Shown here one piece after another: positions 6,135 to 9,689 of a DNA stretch of 9,689 bases (the stretch's first letter is position 1; each line of letters opens with the position of its first letter). The stretch comes from an uncultured Alphaproteobacteria bacterium (GTDB lineage: Bacteria > Pseudomonadota > Alphaproteobacteria > RF32 > CAG-239): the NCBI GenBank assembly GCA_900551585.1, contig URWU01000039.1, forward strand, positions 1 to 9,689, written 5' to 3'. Under the pieces are notes generated by a model. That model saw only the letters and a list, made by a program, of their open reading frames with translations. It ran no database searches and had not been told where the DNA came from. The position numbers were made by a program, and so were the translations under genes.

Positions 6135-6164
6135 AAAAGCCCCTCTTGCCGAGGGGCTTTTTTT
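6135..6164. terminator. Bidirectional terminator shared by the lipoprotein gene and the yacG operon
   Basis: AAAAGCCCCTC (6135-6145) pairs with GAGGGGCTTTT (6151-6161) around TTGCC, followed by T to 6164. On the minus strand it directly follows, and by two bases overlaps, the yacG stop codon (6165-6163), so one hairpin closes both convergent units. It closely resembles the hairpin at 3441-3469. Confidence 0.9.
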
Positions 6165-6366
6165 ATTCTTTATTATCGCATTCTTCGTATAGTTTCTTTT
6201 CCATGGCTTCCTGAAGCTCTTGAACCTCTTCTTCGTCCAATTCTTCGGCCGGAATCGCATAAGAACCGTTCAGCCAATTGCCGAGGTCGATATCGGCGCA
6301 GCGTTTGGAGCAGAAAGGTTTATATTTCATATCCTCAAGCTCTTTTTTACAAATCGGGCATTTCAT
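6163..6366 (-). CDS. yacG: DNA gyrase inhibitor YacG, zinc-binding
   Basis: The 67-residue protein has the YacG zinc site C3-x2-C6-x12-C19-x3-C23 (CPICKK, PFCSKRC) followed by the hallmark ADIDLGNWLNGSY. YacG of E. coli binds GyrB and blocks DNA binding by gyrase in the cytoplasm. The C-terminal half is very acidic (AEELDEEEVQELQEAMEKKL). The start at 6366 is preferred over a longer reading from 6396 because its ATG forms an ATGA overlap with the stop of rng and GGAAGGA stands seven bases upstream. It is the last gene of the dksA-maf-rng-yacG unit; maf, rng and yacG commonly cluster in alphaproteobacteria. Confidence 0.95.
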   Translation of the reverse strand: MKCPICKKELEDMKYKPFCSKRCADIDLGNWLNGSYAIPAEELDEEEVQELQEAMEKKLYEECDNKE

Positions 6367-7532
6367 CGCATAATCCTTCCGCTGCCCTGACAGCAATCAC
6401 ATTCTTTGCCTAGCAAATCCAACAATGTCGGACGTTTGCGCACGCGGATAACTTCAACATTGCCGGCGCGGGAAGAACCCAAAACCGTGGTTTTGGTAAA
6501 GTCTTTGGCAACTTCTTTTTCAAGAACCTCAATCACCGGTTTCAGAAAATGAAAATCAGACGAACCGGCAAAATCAATGATAATTTTTCCCGACAGATTA
6601 CGCAGGCGAATCTGTTTGGCAATCTCAACCGCCGCTTCAATATTTAAATGAGCAATGCTGCCGTTGCCTTTATCACAGCCGCTGTCAACATCAATTGCAA
6701 CCAACGCCTTGGTTTCCTGAATGGTGATTCTGCCGCCGCTTTTAAGTGAAACATTCGGACTCAGAGCTTCGACAATCGCATCTTCAAGCCCGAATTCTTT
6801 AAACGGTTCGGCCGTGATTTCGGTGGTGATATCGTCACCGAAACGTTCTTTTATTTCGGTCTCAACGTTACGGTTATTCAAAACGACTTTGTTCAGCTCG
6901 TTCTTATATTTATTGATATAGTCAAAAATCGGATTGGCCTTTGCCAGCAGAAGTGCCGGCGCTTTGAAATTGCGGGCATTGACGCGCGCGGTATCAAACA
7001 GTGATCGCAGGTAAACCATTTCTTTGACAATGGCTTCTTTGGGCTCGTTAACGGCAGAAGTGCGGATAATCCAGCCTTCCTGACCGGTGGTATTTTCCAA
7101 AACCAGTTCGCGGTAATCATGAGCCTTGTCTTTGTCGGTGATTTTGGAAGAAACCTCAATATTCATACGATAAGGGCAGTAAACAAGATTTTCGCCGACA
7201 AACTGCAACGCGCGGGTTACTTTCGGCCCTTTTTCAGCGCGTTTTTCCTGAGCAACCTGCACGACCAGACTCTGACCCTCGCAGATATTCAACTCCTCAA
7301 GCCCGTATTCTTCGGCATTCAGAAAAGCCTCGCGGCCTTCGCCCAATTCAACAAAGAAGCCTTGCTTGCCGTTTGCCAGTTCAATTTTGCGGGTTATCTT
7401 GCCCAAATAAATATTGCCTTCGAGGGCACGGTTTTCTTCAACAATTTCCAGTTCTTTCAAATCGCCGCCGCCAAGCAGAGCTATGCGGGTTGCAGCATTT
7501 TTTGCCTCATAGACAATTGTATCAATACTCAT
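6363..7532 (-). CDS. rng: Ribonuclease E/G, short RNase G-like form
   Basis: The 389-residue endoribonuclease belongs to the RNase E/G family, which cleaves single-stranded AU-rich RNA in mRNA decay and rRNA maturation. An S1 RNA-binding domain spans about 36-110 (LEGNIYLGKITRKIELANGK). The catalytic core carries GGRITIQETKALVAIDVDSG with D281, and GKIIIDFAG with D320, corresponding to D303 and D346 of E. coli RNase E; the E. coli Asn305 position is Asp (D283), as often seen in short members. A zinc-link CxxC (C378, C381, in CDCCQGSG) lies just before the C-terminus. The chain ends there: the small domain after the zinc link of E. coli RNase G (489 residues) and the degradosome scaffold of RNase E are absent. 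Both ends overlap neighbours by four bases (ATGA), so translation is likely coupled with maf and yacG. Confidence 0.95.
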   Translation of the reverse strand: MSIDTIVYEAKNAATRIALLGGGDLKELEIVEENRALEGNIYLGKITRKIELANGKQGFFVELGEGREAFLNAEEYGLEELNICEGQSLVVQVAQEKRAEKGPKVTRALQFVGENLVYCPYRMNIEVSSKITDKDKAHDYRELVLENTTGQEGWIIRTSAVNEPKEAIVKEMVYLRSLFDTARVNARNFKAPALLLAKANPIFDYINKYKNELNKVVLNNRNVETEIKERFGDDITTEITAEPFKEFGLEDAIVEALSPNVSLKSGGRITIQETKALVAIDVDSGCDKGNGSIAHLNIEAAVEIAKQIRLRNLSGKIIIDFAGSSDFHFLKPVIEVLEKEVAKDFTKTTVLGSSRAGNVEVIRVRKRPTLLDLLGKECDCCQGSGRIMR

Positions 7533-8107
7533 TTTATTCCTACACCTAAAAGCAGATTACGGGTTTCATACAAAGGCAGGCCGACAACTCCGGAATAAGA
7601 CCCGATCATCTTGGTTACCAGAGCAGCCAGTTCTCCTTCAATTTTATAACCGCAGCAGCCGACCCATTCATGGCCGGCGACATAATCGCGGATTTCTTTA
7701 TCGGAAAGTTTTTTCATCAAAATACGTGTGGTATTCAGGCGGACGGACGACTTTCCGTCTCTGTCAACGACGCAGACGGCGCTCAGAACGCGATGGGCTT
7801 TGCCGGAAAGCATTTCCATCACTTTAATCTGTTCTTCGTCAGTTTTGCATTTATGGAGGATTTTGGTCCCGACAACAACGACGGTGTCAGCGCCCAAAAC
7901 AACTTCGCCGGGGTGCTTCTCGGCAATTTTGCGGGCTTTCTCACAAGCCATGCGCTTAACATAAGCCGAGGCTTTTTCGCCTTTTTTTTCTGATTCATCA
8001 ATATCGGCAGGTTCAACCGCCTTGGGAATGAAACCAATCTGCGCCAGCAAGGCCGAGCGCTGCGGTGAACCGGAGGCTAAGATAAAATCTTTCGTTTCCA
8101 TAGCCAT
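7529..8107 (-). CDS. maf: Maf-family nucleotide pyrophosphatase
   Basis: The 192-residue protein is a Maf/Ham1-fold house-cleaning enzyme that hydrolyses non-canonical or excess NTPs to NMP and pyrophosphate. Visible motifs are ILASGSPQR (9-17), the DIDES segment (35-39), GADTVVVV with D74 as the likely catalytic base, the SGKAHRV block (101-107), GCCGYKIEG (150-158) and GSYSGVVGLPLYET (169-182). Two positions depart from the usual dTTPase/UTPase pattern: KILHKCK where KILGKP is common, and Glu157 where YxIQG has Gln. These may shift substrate preference, so I do not name a substrate. The ATG at 8107 shares one base with the dksA stop (TAATG); a second ATG two codons on (8101) is equally possible. 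The stop overlaps the rng start as ATGA. Confidence 0.93.
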   Translation of the reverse strand: MAMETKDFILASGSPQRSALLAQIGFIPKAVEPADIDESEKKGEKASAYVKRMACEKARKIAEKHPGEVVLGADTVVVVGTKILHKCKTDEEQIKVMEMLSGKAHRVLSAVCVVDRDGKSSVRLNTTRILMKKLSDKEIRDYVAGHEWVGCCGYKIEGELAALVTKMIGSYSGVVGLPLYETRNLLLGVGIK

Positions 8108-8532
8108 TAAGCTTCGTCGTCGTAAGTTTTTTCCATTCTTTCGTGACGTTCCTGAGCCTCAATCGACAAGGTGGCTACCGGACGGACTTCCAAGCGCTCA
8201 ACGCCGATCGGCTCGCCGGTCTCTTCGCAATAACCGTAAACACCGTCTTCAATGCGTTTCAAAGCTTCATCGATTTTAGAAATCAATTTGCGGGCACGGT
8301 CGCGGGTACGCAGTTCAAGAGCTTTGTCGGCTTCCAGAGAAGCGCGGTCAATTTGGTCGGGCTGGTTTAAGCCGCCTTGTTTCAAGTCATCAAGAGTATC
8401 TTTAGACTGATTGATTAAAGACTTTTTCCAGCTGAGCAGCTTTTGGCGGAAATACTCTAACATCACGTCATTCATGTATTCTTCATCAGCTGACGGGCGG
8501 TAGTCTGGTGGTAGAATTGTTGCTGGTTCCAT
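8107..8532 (-). CDS. dksA: RNA polymerase-binding transcription factor DksA
   Basis: The 141-residue protein is a DksA/TraR-family factor, which enters the RNA polymerase secondary channel and mediates the stringent response with ppGpp. The coiled-coil tip motif PDQIDRA (58-64) keeps the DxxDxA pattern (D59, D62, A64) needed for activity in E. coli. The C-terminal finger YGYCEETGEPIG (99-110) and TLSIEAQERHE keep only the first of four zinc cysteines (C102; the others are T105, S123, A126), a form that I associate with alphaproteobacterial members. The ATG at 8532 is chosen because AAGGAG (8545-8540) lies seven bases upstream; starts at 8538 or 8550 would collide with or include that site. 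It heads the dksA-maf-rng-yacG unit, with its own promoter, downstream of fliX; dksA beside fliX is also found in Caulobacter. Confidence 0.95.
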   Translation of the reverse strand: MEPATILPPDYRPSADEEYMNDVMLEYFRQKLLSWKKSLINQSKDTLDDLKQGGLNQPDQIDRASLEADKALELRTRDRARKLISKIDEALKRIEDGVYGYCEETGEPIGVERLEVRPVATLSIEAQERHERMEKTYDDEA

Positions 8533-8539
8533 AGTCATA

Positions 8540-8545
8540 CTCCTT
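8540..8545 (-). promoter_or_regulatory. Ribosome site that decides the dksA start
   Basis: AAGGAG on the minus strand is one base from the ATG at 8538 but seven bases from the ATG at 8532. Only the second spacing is normal, so the protein should begin MEPATILPPDYRPS. Confidence 0.75.
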
Positions 8546-8571
8546 AACAATAAGTCTTGAACTGGTTTTGA

Positions 8572-8599
8572 TATATAGCAAGCAACTTACAAATTTCAA
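8572..8599 (-). promoter_or_regulatory. Promoter for the dksA-maf-rng-yacG operon
   Basis: On the minus strand TTGAAA (8599-8594) and TATATA (8577-8572) are 16 bases apart; read as GCTATATA the -10 also fits the alphaproteobacterial GCTANAWC form at seven of eight positions. RNA would start near 8565, about 33 bases before the dksA ATG. No clear terminator separates it from fliX, so some read-through from upstream is possible. Confidence 0.6.
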
Positions 8600-8634
8600 T
8601 CACTAACTTCAAGCAAAAAATTGATTTATCACCG

Positions 8635-9054
8635 CTATTTCGTTAATTTTGCCAGTTCCACTTCGACCCGAAGTTCAATTTCGCCGATTATTTCGCTTAA
8701 ACGGTTGTCTGAGCTGTCGAATCTCTGCTCTTTTACAAATCGGGAAATCTCGATTAATTTATCCATCGAAATATACCCGGTTAACAAAGCCTGGCGGATT
8801 TCTTCCAATTTATCCAAAAGGTTGTTACCGCGCTTAATCAGCTTTTTCTTGCGTTCGCGCTCTTCCACATCATCTGCCATCTGGGCAGCAAAAATTGCAT
8901 CCGTTACCGCAATGTTGGATAAGCCCGATACCGGTGCCGAACCGGTTTTCATCGTTTCTTTCAAATAAGAAGAAAAATCTGCGCCGCCGGTTGATTTTTT
9001 TACTTTTCCGGGTGCTAAATCTTTGGCCTTATTGATATCATTTACCTTAAACAA
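8635..9054 (-). CDS. fliX: Flagellar assembly regulator FliX
   Basis: The 139-residue protein fits the alphaproteobacterial FliX family, a trans-acting factor that in Caulobacter links basal-body assembly to class III/IV flagellar gene transcription through FlbD. The N-terminal 50 residues are polar with a Gly/Ser segment; then come NIAVTDAIFAAQMADDVEER and the conserved C-terminal helices LLDKLEEIRQALLTGYISMD and EIIGEIELRVEVELAKL, the family signature. The start is a TTG at 9054: AAAGGGA (9067-9061) lies six bases upstream, and the ATG slightly downstream is out of frame. The gene follows the pilin-like gene by 16 bases, so the two are probably one transcript, and dksA follows after 102 bases. 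It implies a flagellated or once-flagellated organism. Confidence 0.9.
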   Translation of the reverse strand: MFKVNDINKAKDLAPGKVKKSTGGADFSSYLKETMKTGSAPVSGLSNIAVTDAIFAAQMADDVEERERKKKLIKRGNNLLDKLEEIRQALLTGYISMDKLIEISRFVKEQRFDSSDNRLSEIIGEIELRVEVELAKLTK

Positions 9055-9060
9055 ATTTTA

Positions 9061-9067
9061 TCCCTTT
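9061..9067 (-). promoter_or_regulatory. Ribosome site supporting the TTG start of fliX
   Basis: AAAGGGA (9067-9061, minus strand) lies six bases before TTG at 9054-9052 and begins just three bases after the stop of the upstream pilin-like gene. No in-frame ATG or GTG is better placed. Confidence 0.65.
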
Positions 9068-9070
9068 CTG

Positions 9071-9622
9071 TTATTGGAAAGTCCATTCAATTTTATTTTT
9101 TGTGCGGTCGTCCTTGCAACGCGCGCCGGCTTCAATCAGCCCAATCGGCAATGCCGACGAGCCGCTGGCCGTCCAGGTATAAGTTTTGTTGTCGACCTTG
9201 AGCTTAATCAAATCTGACGTGTCATTTACCGTCCAGCTTAAAGTCAGCAAATCGATACAGCCGTTTTTTTTGATATCCGAAAACTTAATCGTATAGTCAT
9301 ATTGTGTACCGGAAAGCGACACTTCGCCGTTATAGGCATGGTAAATTTTGTCGCCCGAGACCATATTATTGGGGATAACGCGTTCTTTGACAAGGGTCTG
9401 CACAGCGCCTGTCTTGCTTAAATCTCTGTAATCAGCCATGGCCGAAAAGCGGACACGGATATTTTTTTGCAAATCGCGAATCTGTGTGACAATCGTTGTC
9501 TGCTGATAGCGGTCGAAAATTTTTGAAACAGTGGCAATAATTCCGGTCGTTACGATAGAAATGATACCGATAACACCTATCATTTCGACCATAGAAGCGC
9601 CTAACTGGTTACTTTTCCTCAT
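9071..9622 (-). CDS. Type IV pilin-like protein (class III signal peptide)
   Basis: The 183-residue product has a prepilin leader, MRKSNQLG, followed by a cleavage site and ASMVEMIGVIGIIS, with Glu at mature position 5 as in type IV pilins and pseudopilins. The hydrophobic helix continues to about residue 35 and is followed by an amphipathic stretch (FDRYQQTTIVTQIRDLQKNI). The C-terminal globular part has two cysteines, C122 (KKNGCIDLL) and C169 (AGARCKDD), placed like the disulfide-bonded D-region of type IVb/PilS-type pilins. Processing by a prepilin peptidase and assembly into a pilus or a secretion pseudopilus are expected. The ATG at 9622 is chosen because GGAG (9635-9632) is nine bases upstream; an in-frame TTG at 9637 overlaps that site. 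Whether it is a major or minor pilin cannot be told, and no other pilus gene lies in the window. Confidence 0.88.
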   Translation of the reverse strand: MRKSNQLGASMVEMIGVIGIISIVTTGIIATVSKIFDRYQQTTIVTQIRDLQKNIRVRFSAMADYRDLSKTGAVQTLVKERVIPNNMVSGDKIYHAYNGEVSLSGTQYDYTIKFSDIKKNGCIDLLTLSWTVNDTSDLIKLKVDNKTYTWTASGSSALPIGLIEAGARCKDDRTKNKIEWTFQ

Positions 9623-9654
9623 CTTTGAAATCTCCAAATCCCTTGTATTTGTCT

Positions 9655-9683
9655 AGCTTAGCACGGATTTTCACGCTAAACAA
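9655..9683 (-). promoter_or_regulatory. Candidate promoter for the pilin-fliX unit
   Basis: On the minus strand TTGTTT (9683-9678) and TAAGCT (9660-9655) are 17 bases apart, and GCTAAGCT partly fits GCTANAWC. TTGTTTAG and TGCTA occur at exactly the same spacing as in the promoter at 1730-1758. The imperfect inverted pair TTAGC/GCTAA (9658-9662 and 9675-9679) sits inside it. The window ends six bases further on, so a promoter farther upstream cannot be excluded. Confidence 0.4.
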
Positions 9684-9689
9684 TAATTT

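Noticed and set aside
6367..6396. Ten-residue N-terminal extension of YacG
   Set aside because: The added codons lie inside the end of rng, and the ATG at 6366 has a proper ribosome site and begins with the family's usual MKCPIC.
7119..7598. 159-codon plus-strand open frame opposite rng and maf
   Set aside because: It lies antisense to two strongly identified genes and has Phe-rich composition typical of a shadow frame.
8611..8634. Possible terminator between fliX and dksA
   Set aside because: TGAT-AA-ATCA before a T tract gives only a four-base stem with a two-base loop, too weak to call.
1..9689. CRISPR arrays, transposons, phage genes, tRNA or rRNA genes, toxin-antitoxin or defence systems
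   Set aside because: I found no direct repeat arrays, transposase or integrase motifs, tRNA-like cloverleaf or recognised defence proteins in any part of the window.

Overview
The window looks like a chromosomal segment of a flagellated alphaproteobacterium of moderate, fairly AT-leaning base composition. The strongest lineage markers are a TrcR/DUF1013 cell-cycle regulator, the flagellar assembly regulator FliX, a DksA with only one of the four zinc-finger cysteines, and several promoters that resemble the alphaproteobacterial -10 form GCTANAWC. The base composition is unlike the GC-rich free-living members, so an uncultured or host-associated lineage is plausible, but this is inference.

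Layout. Positions 1-97 hold the probable tail of an upstream gene and a strong terminator. On the plus strand follow a two-helix membrane protein whose C-terminus resembles a degenerate class III nucleotide cyclase (130-1713), a protein with a split PPC-like beta domain (1793-2617) and TrcR (2736-3428), which ends in a bidirectional terminator. After a 114-base unassigned gap come two divergent exported proteins: an unknown periplasmic protein on the minus strand (3584-4132) and a probable HExxH zinc peptidase on the plus strand (4184-4912). The peptidase gene overlaps, tail to tail by 53 bases, a HAD-family pyrimidine 5'-nucleotidase (4860-5552, minus). A small Ala/Asn-rich lipoprotein (5690-6115, plus) is divergent from the nucleotidase.

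The right half is all on the minus strand. A tightly packed block reads dksA, maf, rng, yacG (8532 down to 6163), each stop overlapping the next start, so translation is probably coupled. It starts from its own promoter near 8572-8599 and ends in a terminator shared with the convergent lipoprotein gene. Upstream of it, fliX (8635-9054) lies 16 bases behind a type IV pilin-like gene (9071-9622), and the two are probably co-transcribed.

Most of the window is housekeeping and regulatory: RNA processing, nucleotide sanitation, gyrase control, stringent response, flagellar assembly and cell-cycle transcription. I see no CRISPR array, transposon, prophage, toxin-antitoxin pair, tRNA or rRNA. The least explained parts are the cyclase-like membrane protein, the split PPC-like protein, the pilin-fliX pairing and the gap at 3470-3583.
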